Below are positions 26,169 through 34,343 of a DNA stretch of 62,210 nt, one piece after another (the first letter of the stretch is position 1; each line of letters starts with the position of its first letter). Both the position numbers and the translations under genes were made by a program. The DNA comes from JBBQTU01 sp038213005 (GTDB lineage Bacteria > Planctomycetota > Phycisphaerae > Tepidisphaerales > Tepidisphaeraceae). Location of the stretch: contig JBBQTU010000001.1 of NCBI GenBank assembly GCA_038213005.1, positions 1-62,210 of the forward strand, read 5' to 3'. The notes under the pieces are model-generated. The model did not search any database. It was not told the origin of the DNA and worked only from the letters and a program-made list of their open reading frames with translations.

Positions 26169-27668
26169 CTATTCCCAGCGCAGGGCTTCGATCGGATGCA
26201 TGCGCGAGGCCCGATAGGCGGGGACGGCCGCGCCGGCGATCGATGCCAGGATCGCTACTGTCACGATGATGCTGGTCTCCAGCGGGTCGATCTGGTTGGG
26301 GATGGTGTCGAAGATGTAGACTTCGGGCTTCCAGACGGCGATGCCCAGCCACCGGCCCAGCATGGCGTGGATGAAGTTGATGTTGTGGACGATCAGGTAG
26401 CCCAATAGCAGCCCCAGTCCGCCGCCGACGATGCCGATGGCGGCACCGTAGCCCAGGAAGATCGCGGCCACCCCGCCGTCGCTGGCGCCTACGCTCTTGA
26501 TGATGCCGATGTCGCGCGTCTTCTCGGCGACGATCATGTAGAAGATGCAGAACACCAGGAAAATCGCGACGACGCTGATGATCGCAAACAGCACAACCAC
26601 CAGCACCTTCTGCTTCTCCACCGCGTCGATGTAGTCGCTCTGGGCCTCGCGCCAGGTCTGGACCTTCGGCCGCGTGGGCCACCAGCCGGATTCGCCGGCC
26701 GACTCGCCGGCCTTGCGCTGGTCAAAGATGGCATTGACCACTGCGGCGACCTTCACTTTCGCCAGTTCGAGCCCGACGCCCGGCTTCACGCGAACATGAA
26801 TCTCGTGCGTGCGGGCGGGGCGGGTCACGAGGTGCCCGAACTGCGGGTCGGCCGTCACCAGTTCGTCCATGCCGACATTCCGCTGCAGGATGTCAAAGGG
26901 GACGTAGACGTTGGTCTCATCATTCAGCCAGGTGCCGGTGTGGCTATCGTCCACAATCCAGTAAGGCGAACTGGTCACCGCGCCGGCGTCTGAGACCTTC
27001 TGCGAGTTGACGTTCATCACCGACAGCTTCACCGGCTGCAGGTACTGCTCGGCATCCCGGCCGATATCCCGGCCGTCGGCGGACTTGCTGATGTTAAGAA
27101 CGCCGGTCGCCACGATCATCCCCGGCCACCGGCCGCTCCTGGGGACGCGGGCGTCGTATCGCTCGGCCGACAGGGGCTTGTCAAAACTCGGCTGGGTCGC
27201 GGCGATCGCGACCTGCTTCAGCAGAGCCTGACGCTTTTCGGGGGGCGTATTGGGGTCCTGGGCCTCCTGAATCACCTGCCGGTATTGACGGTACAGCGAC
27301 ATGGGAAACCGCGTGACCTTGCCGATCTGATCGATCGGATAGCCCAGTATCTGCACACCCTTGGTCGTGTCCCGCCCGATGCTGACCATGCCGAAGCAGT
27401 TGATCACCGGCACGGCTGCCTCGATCTCGTCCACTCCCTTGAGCTTGTCGAGCACCTGCTGGTAATACGCAAAGCCGCCAAACGCGTGTGAGGAGATCAC
27501 AAGATCGCCGGACAGTTCTTGAGCCTTGTTCTCGAACGAGCGCAGCCACCCTCCCATGATGCTGATCACTACCAGCACCATAGTCGTGCACAGCATCACC
27601 GCGCCCAGCGAAACCCAGGCGATGCGCCGCTTGCGAAGATATCTGAGAATCAGGTGAAGCTTGTACAC
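26169..27668 (-). CDS. LolC/LolE-type ABC transporter permease, second copy
   Basis: A 499-residue permease of the lipoprotein-release/FtsX type: one N-terminal helix (RIAWVSLGAVMLCTTMVLVV), a large periplasmic domain (about residues 45-350), and three C-terminal helices with FtsX-domain sequence (KTRDIGIIKSVGASDGGVAAIFLGYG). It starts at GTG, three bases after the stop of the upstream paralogue, and both begin MYKLHLIL.YLRKRRIAWVSL. The pair probably forms a heterodimer that extracts lipoproteins from, or remodels, the envelope. No LolD-type ATPase is in the window. Confidence 0.85.
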   Translation of the reverse strand: MYKLHLILRYLRKRRIAWVSLGAVMLCTTMVLVVISIMGGWLRSFENKAQELSGDLVISSHAFGGFAYYQQVLDKLKGVDEIEAAVPVINCFGMVSIGRDTTKGVQILGYPIDQIGKVTRFPMSLYRQYRQVIQEAQDPNTPPEKRQALLKQVAIAATQPSFDKPLSAERYDARVPRSGRWPGMIVATGVLNISKSADGRDIGRDAEQYLQPVKLSVMNVNSQKVSDAGAVTSSPYWIVDDSHTGTWLNDETNVYVPFDILQRNVGMDELVTADPQFGHLVTRPARTHEIHVRVKPGVGLELAKVKVAAVVNAIFDQRKAGESAGESGWWPTRPKVQTWREAQSDYIDAVEKQKVLVVVLFAIISVVAIFLVFCIFYMIVAEKTRDIGIIKSVGASDGGVAAIFLGYGAAIGIVGGGLGLLLGYLIVHNINFIHAMLGRWLGIAVWKPEVYIFDTIPNQIDPLETSIIVTVAILASIAGAAVPAYRASRMHPIEALRWE

Positions 27669-27671
27669 GGT

Positions 27672-29177
27672 TCACTCATTGTGAAGGGCTCGGATCGGAT
27701 GCATACGCGATGCTCGGAAGGCCGGCAGTAGCGAACCCAGGACGGACGCAAGCACGGCGATGCCCACGATCGTCGTCACCTCGGTCGTGTCGATCTGGTT
27801 TGGAATACTGTCAAAGGCATACGACCCCGGCGTGAACACCCTGATGCCCAGGACCTCTCCCGCCTTCTGGTGCAGGTAGTTGATGTTGTGGACGATCAGG
27901 TACCCGATCAGCGTGCCGGTTCCCGCGCCGACGATCCCGATCGCCAGCCCATAGCCCAGGAATATTCCCGCCACGCCGGCGTCGCTGGCCCCGACGCTCT
28001 TGATGATCCCGATGTCCTTCGTCTTCTCCGCGACAATCATGTAGAAGATGCAGAAGATCAGGAACACCGCCACAAGGCTGATCATGCCGAACAGGAAGAT
28101 CATGAGCACCTTCTCGTTTTCGATGGCGCTGATCAGTTTGGCCTGATGCTCGCGCCACGTCTGGACGGTGGGCCGAATCTTCGACCAGTCCGGCAGGCTC
28201 TGGGCACGCTCGCGGGCGGCGGCCGCCTCGAACACTTCATTGACTGCCGCGGCGATCTTCTGCTTCGCCACCTCCAGCGAGACACCCTGCTTCACCCTGA
28301 TCTGGATCTCGTTGGCCCGGGCCGGCCGGGTCATGGTCTTGCCCGTCACCTCGTTAGTCAGTTCCTGCGCATCCATCCCCAGGTCGGCCTGCAACAGATC
28401 AAACGAGACGTACGCGCTGAGCGCGTCAATCTGGTAGACCGCTGTGTGACTGTCGTCGACAATCCGATAGGAGCGGGGGGTGATCGCCCCGGATTCGGTT
28501 AGCGACCGCGCGCTGACGTCCTTCACGGCCATGGTCACCGGCAGCAGATACTTCCAGTCGTCCCGCCCCTCCTGCCCCCCATCCAGGTTGCTATAGATCC
28601 CCAGCACGCCGTTGCCGAGAATCATGCCCGGCCACGAACTGCTGTTGGCAACCTGCTCGTCGTACACCGCCGCGGGAAACAGCTTCTCCAGCTTGAGATT
28701 CTGCGCCGAAGCGTCCGCCGCCTTAAGCAGCTCGCTGCGCTTCTGGGGCGACGTCCCCGGGGCGGCCGCCTCGTCGATGTACCGCTTGTACTCATAGTAC
28801 AGCGACTGCGGAAATCGGGTGACCTTGCCGATCTGGTCCATCGGGTAGCCATACACCTGCAGGCCCCTGGCCATCTGCCCGCCGATGTTCACCAGTCCCA
28901 GCGTCTTGATGGTCGGGACGGCCGCCTCAACTTCCGGGACGTCCTTGAGCTTCTCCAGTACCTGCTGATAGTACGCAAATCCCTTGAGATCGCCGCCGCC
29001 GGTGATGACGATATCGCCGGCAACCCCCTTCAGATTGGCCTGGAACATCCGCAGCCATCCGCCCATGACGCTGATGACGACCAGCACCATTGTCGTGCAG
29101 AGCGTCACCGCCACCAGCGACACCCACGCGATGCGCCGCTTGCGGAGATACTTGAGGATCAGATGGAGTTTGTACAT
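27672..29177 (-). CDS. LolC/LolE-type ABC transporter permease, first copy
   Basis: A 501-residue paralogue of the next gene, with the same topology and the FtsX block KTKDIGIIKSVGASDAGVAG. ATG 29177 was chosen over 29228 because the two paralogues then share the same N-terminus, and the extra 17 residues are translated from the heptad repeat. The order lysS, permease 1, permease 2 on the minus strand with short gaps suggests one transcript. An mRNA hairpin at 29188-29240 separates it from lysS. Confidence 0.85.
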   Translation of the reverse strand: MYKLHLILKYLRKRRIAWVSLVAVTLCTTMVLVVISVMGGWLRMFQANLKGVAGDIVITGGGDLKGFAYYQQVLEKLKDVPEVEAAVPTIKTLGLVNIGGQMARGLQVYGYPMDQIGKVTRFPQSLYYEYKRYIDEAAAPGTSPQKRSELLKAADASAQNLKLEKLFPAAVYDEQVANSSSWPGMILGNGVLGIYSNLDGGQEGRDDWKYLLPVTMAVKDVSARSLTESGAITPRSYRIVDDSHTAVYQIDALSAYVSFDLLQADLGMDAQELTNEVTGKTMTRPARANEIQIRVKQGVSLEVAKQKIAAAVNEVFEAAAARERAQSLPDWSKIRPTVQTWREHQAKLISAIENEKVLMIFLFGMISLVAVFLIFCIFYMIVAEKTKDIGIIKSVGASDAGVAGIFLGYGLAIGIVGAGTGTLIGYLIVHNINYLHQKAGEVLGIRVFTPGSYAFDSIPNQIDTTEVTTIVGIAVLASVLGSLLPAFRASRMHPIRALHNE

Positions 29178-29187
29178 GGGGGCGGGT

Positions 29188-29240
29188 GTTGATTGTTGAT
29201 TGTTGATTGACTGTCGGTCCATCACCAATCAACAATCAAC
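29188..29240. repeat. Heptad repeat and hairpin between lysS and the permease genes
   Basis: GTTGATT occurs three times in tandem (29188-29208), and CAATCAACAATCAAC (29226-29240) is the exact reverse complement of the first 15 bp. The resulting 15-bp stem has a 23-nt loop and lies 5 bp from the lysS stop. It could act as an attenuator or stability element between lysS and the permease genes. Confidence 0.75.
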
Positions 29241-29245
29241 TCTGG

Positions 29246-30757
29246 CTATTCCGTCGGTCTCATCAGCGGGAACAGAATTACGTCTCGGATGCTTTCCGCG
29301 CCGGTCAGCATCATGATCAGCCGGTCAATGCCCATGCCCATGCCGCCGGCGGGGGGCATGCCGTATTTCAGCGCGTTGACGAAGTCGGCGTCATACTTCT
29401 GCTGCTCATCAGCATCGCCAACCTGATGACGGAAATGCTTCTCCTGGATGTCTGGGTCGTTCAGTTCCGTATATCCCGGCGAGACTTCCTGGCCGTTCAC
29501 GGCCAGCTCGTACACGTCGGCGAAGAATGGATCGTCCTTGTTCTCGCGGGCCAGCGGGATGACCACCGACGGAATCTGCGTGACAAAACACGGGTCGATC
29601 AGCGTCGGCTCAACCAGCTTCTCATAGACCTCGGTGAGCTGCTCGGCGGGGGCGCCCTTGAGCTTCAGGTCCTTGCCGGGGTTGGCCTGCCGCAGCGCGG
29701 CGGCCTGCTGGGCTGAGATGGGCTGCTTGTCAAACTTCCACCCTGTCCGCTCCTCGACCAGGTCGACCATCTTCACCCGCCGCCATGGCCGCTGCAGGTT
29801 GATGGTCTTGCGGACATTTCCCTCGGCATCCTTGTGCTGGATGACCAGACGCTCGGCTTGGGGCTTGTCCGGATTGATGATCGTCTCGGCCAGGTGGCAG
29901 ATCATCGATTCCACCATGTCGGCCATCGTCTCCCAGTTGCCGAACGCCTCATAGGCCTCCAACATGGTGAACTCGGGATTGTGCCGCGGGCTGATGCCTT
30001 CGTTGCGGAAATTGCGGTTCAATTCAAAGACCTTGGGCATCCCGCCAACCAGCAGTCGCTTGAGGAACAACTCCGGCGCGATGCGCATGTACAGCGGCAT
30101 ATCCAGCGCGTTGTGATGCGTGACAAACGGCCGGGCCGCCGCTCCGCCGGCCAGCGTCTGCATCATGGGCGTTTCAACTTCGGCGAATCCTCGCTCGTGA
30201 AGCACATTGCGGATCTCGGCGATAATGCGGATGCGCATCTTGGCGAGGTTCATCACCGCGGGGTTGGACCACAGGTCCACATATCGCTGGCGATAACGCA
30301 CCTCGACATCGGTCAGCCCCTCCCACTTGGAGGGGGGCGGCAGCAGCGACTTGGACGCCATCTGCACCTTGGTGGCCCAGATGGTCACTTCACCCGTCTT
30401 GGTCGCGCCCAGCGGGCCTTGGACCACGATCTGGTCCGCCAGGTCCATGAGCTTCCACACATTCCACGACAGCTCATCCACCCGGCGCTTGTCGATGGCG
30501 ACCTGCAACTCGCCGGTGTCATCCAGCAGGCGAAGGAAGGCCAGCTTGCCCATATCGCGGATGAACACCAGCCGCCCGGCGGTCTTGACGGCGGGGCCAC
30601 CATCCTGGCCGAACTCGGGTTTGTGCATTGCGCGCACGGCCGAGAGGGAGAGGACCCCCTCCGTCCGCGCGCCGTAAGGGTCAACCCCCAAATCGCGGAG
30701 TTGCTGAAGCTTCTGACGTCGTTCCTGCTCGTAGGAGCTGGTATTTTCCTGTTGCAT
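29246..30757 (-). CDS. lysS: Lysyl-tRNA synthetase, class II
   Basis: It charges tRNA-Lys. The 503-residue length is typical. The OB-fold anticodon-binding domain covers about residues 55-165 (TAGRLVFIRDMGKLAFLRL). The catalytic core shows class II motif 1 (ERGFAEVETPMMQTLAGGA), motif 2 (FELNRNFRNEGISPRHNPEFTMLE) and motif 3 (GMGMGIDRLIMMLTG). ATG 30757 gives MQQENTSSYEQERRQKLQQL, matching the family N-terminus; the open frame extends through repeats to 31144. About 270 bp upstream lies leader element C in the same orientation. Confidence 0.96.
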   Translation of the reverse strand: MQQENTSSYEQERRQKLQQLRDLGVDPYGARTEGVLSLSAVRAMHKPEFGQDGGPAVKTAGRLVFIRDMGKLAFLRLLDDTGELQVAIDKRRVDELSWNVWKLMDLADQIVVQGPLGATKTGEVTIWATKVQMASKSLLPPPSKWEGLTDVEVRYRQRYVDLWSNPAVMNLAKMRIRIIAEIRNVLHERGFAEVETPMMQTLAGGAAARPFVTHHNALDMPLYMRIAPELFLKRLLVGGMPKVFELNRNFRNEGISPRHNPEFTMLEAYEAFGNWETMADMVESMICHLAETIINPDKPQAERLVIQHKDAEGNVRKTINLQRPWRRVKMVDLVEERTGWKFDKQPISAQQAAALRQANPGKDLKLKGAPAEQLTEVYEKLVEPTLIDPCFVTQIPSVVIPLARENKDDPFFADVYELAVNGQEVSPGYTELNDPDIQEKHFRHQVGDADEQQKYDADFVNALKYGMPPAGGMGMGIDRLIMMLTGAESIRDVILFPLMRPTE

Positions 30758-30859
30758 AAGCTGTCTGGTTAAAGGGCCGGATGATAGCGGAAGCAGACGG
30801 CTAAACAAAGGCTCAGGATGGATCGATCGGCCGAAGTGTGCATCCATGATTCGGTGGCG

Positions 30860-30985
30860 GGTGTGCCCGACAATCCGGGCAAGCACGAAATGCGAAGCAC
30901 GAAATACGAAACAACGCGGCAACGGAGGAAGCTCGAAGCAGCAAATGCGGAGCGGCGCGGACGTGGGGCACGTCACCTCGATTGT
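30860..30985 (-). repeat. Dispersed repeat with 7-bp tandem core, inverted relative of 5790-5940
   Basis: On the minus strand: GCATTTGCTGCTTCGAGC, then TTCGTAT/TTCGTGC/TTCGCAT/TTCGTGC heptads at about 30887-30914, then TTGCCCGGAT. Block order equals that upstream of cbiX. It lies between leader element C and lysS, so it would be within a lysS leader transcript. Confidence 0.65.
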
Positions 30986-31348
30986 TGGGCACGCCGAGAA
31001 CAGTGGAGGGGGTGGACAGTAGACAGTCGAAAGCCGGCCCGATGCCAAGGGGCAGAGTCGCAGGTTGTTGGGGGAGGGGGTGGGTGGGGCGCGGGGCCTT
31101 GTCAGATAAGGAGTTATGCGCCGATTGGGCGGCAAGGTGCGCAAGTTTCACCTTGGGGAGCGAGCGCGTAAAACTACTGCCGCCAAGCTCGGATATTATC
31201 GGACTTTCGTTAGGGGTGGAGGAAATGCTAAATGCTGAATGCTAAATGCTAAATGCTAAATGCTAAATGCTGAATGCTGAATGCTGAATGCTGAAATGGG
31301 GAGGGCGCGGCCGGGCGGTCAACGCACCTGATGGGGGCGATTATTCAC

Positions 31349-31361
31349 TTGTCAATGAGCA
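31349..31361 (-). promoter_or_regulatory. boxA-like motif in element C
   Basis: TGCTCATTGACAA followed by GTGAATAA. One position away from a TGCTCTTTGACAA-type boxA as found in rRNA leaders. Functional assignment is inference. Confidence 0.4.
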
Positions 31362-31423
31362 CCCAGACAGGCCTAGCACCTGGCCGGAAGCTGGCAGCGC
31401 GCGGGGCTGAAGGCTTCGATTGT

Positions 31424-31453
31424 AGTATACGCTTGAGGGTGGTGTTTGTTCAA
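31424..31453 (-). promoter_or_regulatory. Sigma-70 promoter of leader element C
   Basis: TTGAAC (31453-31448), 18 bp, TATACT (31429-31424). The start site would be near 31417, 56 nt before the boxA-like motif and about 660 nt before lysS. Confidence 0.55.
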
Positions 31454-31565
31454 GTTTATTATCGCGTTTTGTAAGGGCTTACGGGTACTGGGTTTGGGCG
31501 TTGGAGCCTGAGGTATCCGGTGGCGGCTTCTTGCGCTGGCGGGAGAGAGGTGGTATCCTTGGGTC

Positions 31566-31667
31566 ATGGCGATTGACGCGGCGGCACAGGTTGCGTACTG
31601 GAAGGACGGGGCGAGGGAGGCCGTCGGGAGAGTCAAGGAGTTGGCGGCATGGTTGCTGAAGGAATAG
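31566..31667 (+). pseudogene. HEPN-like toxin N-terminal remnant
   Basis: A 33-codon ORF, MAIDAAAQVAYWKDGAREAV then GRVKELAAWLLKE, resembles the first helix of HEPN proteins that pair with MNT antitoxins (..YW..GA..DL..A..L). The remaining ~100 residues, including the RxxxxH RNase motif, are absent. It overlaps the MNT gene by 19 bp, as in HEPN/MNT pairs. Confidence 0.4.
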
Positions 31668-31975
31668 AAAAGAGCGTGCGTGAGTACATTGGCGCTGCCG
31701 CCGAGATGGGGATCGCCATTTCGCGGGCGGTTTTATTTGGATCACAGGCGCGGGGCGATGCGGGTCCGTGGAGTGATATTGATCTGGTTGTCATCTCGCG
31801 GCAACTGGAGCCGCCGGTGGACCCGAGCGTGGTTCGGCAGTTGTGGCGTCTTCGTGGCCGGACGGACTCGCGGATCGAGCCGATTCCGTGCGGCGAGAGG
31901 CAATGGCAAGACGACGGCAGGAGCGTGATCCTGGAGATTGCCCGGAGGGAAGGGATCGTAATCCGGCCGAATTGA
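31649..31975 (+). CDS. MNT-type nucleotidyltransferase (antitoxin-like)
   Basis: A 108-residue minimal nucleotidyltransferase. AVLFGSQARGDAGPWSDIDLVVIS shows the GS(x)n DxD signature with both metal-binding acidic residues. Proteins of this size are usually antitoxins that AMPylate a HEPN toxin. The toxin here is reduced to a 33-codon stub, so this gene may be an orphan or control another HEPN protein elsewhere. Confidence 0.8.
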   Translation: MVAEGIEKSVREYIGAAAEMGIAISRAVLFGSQARGDAGPWSDIDLVVISRQLEPPVDPSVVRQLWRLRGRTDSRIEPIPCGERQWQDDGRSVILEIARREGIVIRPN

Positions 31976-32009
31976 GGGGCCATCGCGGCAATGGAGTATC
32001 TTTTAAGAA

Positions 32010-32072
32010 GGATTCACCACAGAGGACACGAAGGACACAGAGGCCAACCGCGAAGACGCGAAGAAGAGTTTT
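32010..32072 (+). repeat. CACGAAG-type dispersed repeat
   Basis: TTCACCACAGAGGACACGAA, GGACACAGAGG and AACCGCGAAGACGCGAAG are built from short purine-rich units like the arms of the two suf-spacer elements. It is followed by GATTACGCAGATTTTCGCTG. No matching right arm is evident. Confidence 0.55.
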
Positions 32073-32079
32073 AACCGCC

Positions 32080-32397
32080 CGGCGGGTACACCTCGATTAC
32101 GCAGATTTTCGCTGATAATCGAACCGCAGAAGGGTCGGCTTGTCGGGGCTTGTATCGATCGCAGGCCCCTTTGAATTGCACCTTTCAACCTTCCGAAGGC
32201 ATCTCTGCGGCAAGGAGAAACGGCCTATCGACGCCCAGGAACGCGCACCATTCCGGCCAAAACGCCGCAAGCCTGTTAAGGCTCGCCACCACCAGAACCC
32301 GCCACACCTTCGCACCTGGTGCCCAACGCATCTGATAGGCGAAAAGGAAAAGCTCAGAATGCCAATCATGGCGGCCAGATGGAGACCGACGGTGACG
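32080..32397. other. Spacer downstream of the kinase gene, nothing recognised
   Basis: Short ORFs on both strands lack recognisable similarity. It lies between convergent MNT and kinase genes. Confidence 0.5.
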
Positions 32398-34092
32398 CTA
32401 ACGGCGAGGGAACTCGATTGACGTCGAGAGCCGGGGTCGGCCGGAACCCCCCGTTGATAGTGGTCGCGGAGTTTGCGTTTGCCCGTCCAGCGGCTTCTTC
32501 ACGGCCCGCCAGACCCACCAGATGATTAGGAAGTCAACGACGGCGCACATCGCCCAGAGACCGAAAGACAAACAAATAGAGGCCGTATCATAAAATCGAC
32601 TGTCGCGGAATTCGTTGTTAATTATTCGTTGCAGTGCCATTCCCAAGCCGGGATAAATGAGTCCATCTATCACCAGGAGTGGGAAGAACAGTGCGTCGAA
32701 TACCGCCAGTCCTAATCCATAGAGCCGGCCGGCCGAGCGGCGGATTTGTGATACGGCCACCCAGCCGAGGATCGTCGTGCCAAAGGGAGCCGTAATACCC
32801 AGTCCTCCGACGACCAGCATCGCCAGTATTTGAAACCAATTCGGTCCAGTCGGAGTCGTTCCCGCAGGCACTGCGGTGCACTCCACGAACATCAAAAGGA
32901 AGGAGATGAAAGCCCACGGCATCCATACTACGCCGACGATAGCGGTGCGGGAGAAACGGGGGGAACCAGTGAAGGCTGACAGGCGCTCAGGCGCATCCGC
33001 AGCATATCGGAGTGCTACCGCGTGCTGTTCGCTATGCGCGGTCCCTGTAATCGTCTCTACCTGCGTCTTGACCTCGCTGACCTGCTGATATCGCTTCTCG
33101 GGCTCCTTCTCCAAGGCTCGCAGCACAATCTCGTCCAGCCGCACGTCGATCTGGACCTTCGTCGATGGCGGGGCGAACTTTCCCGTCGGTAGTTCGCCGG
33201 TGAGCATCTGGTAGAAGACCACGCCCAGCGAGTAGATGTCGGCGCGGTGGTCCACGTCGGCCGGGTGCTCCAGTTGTTCGGGGGCCATGTACTGCGGCGT
33301 GCCCATGATCTTTTCGGGCATCCCGGCGGCCTCACGGGCGGTTTGGTGGCCTGGCCCTTCCGCCGGTGAGGGCACCGGCGGCACTGCGGTGCGGCCCATC
33401 AGCTTGGCGAGGCCGAAGTCGGCGATCTTCACCTGGCCTTGTTTACTCAGCAGGATATTTTCGGGCTTGATGTCGCGATGGACGATGCCCTGGTCGTGGG
33501 CGTATTGGAGGGCATCGCAGATCTGCGGGACGATGGCGAGGGCTTCCTTAGGGGAGATGTGGCCGGAATCCAAGAGGCCGCGGAGGCTCATGCCGTCCAC
33601 GTATTCCATGAGGAAGTAGTAGAGGCCGGGGGCGTGGCCGTCCTCGGCCGCATTTGGGGTGGGGGAGAATGCGGGCGAGGCCGCCCGCGCTCCCAGTTGG
33701 CCGAACTCGTGGATGGTGACGATGTGCGGATGGCTCAGCCGGGCCATGGCCTGGGCCTCGCGGGTGAAACGCTCGGCGAAGGCAGGGTCGCGCCCGATCT
33801 CGGGCGGGAGAATCTTCAGCGCCACCATCCGGTCGAGGTTCTTCTGTCTTGCCTGGTAGACCGCCCCCATGCCGCCGCGGCCGATGAGGCGCGTGATCTC
33901 CAGTTCAGGGAAACGGGCGGTGAGCTGCTCGATCCCCGGTGGAATCCAGCGGCCGGCGGCGGGCGCGTCGGCCGAATAGCCGAGGGTGTTGGTTTCAAGC
34001 CCGCGTTTGAGGAGGCAGGCCGGGCAGAGCCCCCTTGGGGCGCTGGCCGGCAGTTGGGCTTTGCATTCAGGGCATTTGTTGGTTTCGCTCAT
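32398..34092 (-). CDS. Ser/Thr protein kinase with zinc ribbon and membrane segments
   Basis: The 564-residue protein starts with a zinc ribbon (CPECKAQLP ... GLCPACLL). A complete kinase domain follows: LIGRGGMGAVYQA P-loop, catalytic Lys in MVALKIL, IVHRDIKPENILL, IADFGLAKL (DFG) and GTPQYMAPEQ. The C-terminal ~170 residues carry about four hydrophobic segments. This domain order is typical of planctomycete kinases encoded directly after a sigma factor. Here the sigma gene (35767-36510) is upstream on the same strand but separated by an oppositely oriented ATPase gene. It probably signals from the membrane. Confidence 0.93.
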   Translation of the reverse strand: MSETNKCPECKAQLPASAPRGLCPACLLKRGLETNTLGYSADAPAAGRWIPPGIEQLTARFPELEITRLIGRGGMGAVYQARQKNLDRMVALKILPPEIGRDPAFAERFTREAQAMARLSHPHIVTIHEFGQLGARAASPAFSPTPNAAEDGHAPGLYYFLMEYVDGMSLRGLLDSGHISPKEALAIVPQICDALQYAHDQGIVHRDIKPENILLSKQGQVKIADFGLAKLMGRTAVPPVPSPAEGPGHQTAREAAGMPEKIMGTPQYMAPEQLEHPADVDHRADIYSLGVVFYQMLTGELPTGKFAPPSTKVQIDVRLDEIVLRALEKEPEKRYQQVSEVKTQVETITGTAHSEQHAVALRYAADAPERLSAFTGSPRFSRTAIVGVVWMPWAFISFLLMFVECTAVPAGTTPTGPNWFQILAMLVVGGLGITAPFGTTILGWVAVSQIRRSAGRLYGLGLAVFDALFFPLLVIDGLIYPGLGMALQRIINNEFRDSRFYDTASICLSFGLWAMCAVVDFLIIWWVWRAVKKPLDGQTQTPRPLSTGGSGRPRLSTSIEFPRR

Positions 34093-34343
34093 AGCGTGAC
34101 TCCGTTTGCCAGTGTCGTTCTGCTGGTTACAAAAGCAAACGAAGAAAAAGGTTACAGCTTCCCTCGACGAAATTGGTCTCCAGCCTCTCTGCGGGCGCTG
34201 ATGCGGGCCATGTTAACCGAATCAGGGGGCTACCAAACGGGGGCGTCCAAGAGAAACGTCACCAGTGTCCATGCAACACCACGGCCGATACCGGTAAGAT
34301 TTGTTGCCAGTATAGGTCCGGGCCGGATAGTATTATTACCACT

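Larger units (their letters stand above)
31020..31453 (-). repeat. Dispersed leader-like element, copy C (upstream of lysS)
   Basis: Read on the minus strand: promoter TTGAAC-N18-TATACT (31453-31424); a GC-rich stretch; boxA-like TGCTCATTGACAA (31361-31349); GTGAATAATCGC; GGTGCGTTGACCGCCCGGCC; a heptad array AATGCTG/AATGCTA of about ten units (31225-31295); CACCCCTAACGAAAGTC; GGATATTATC-type palindrome; GTAGTTTTACGC; GAAACTTGCGCACC; GGCGCATAACTCCTTATC; a C-rich tract at about 31068-31100; and CTGCGACTCTGCCCCTTGG. It matches copy B over nearly its whole length. The region 30758-31565 holds no gene. Confidence 0.78.
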
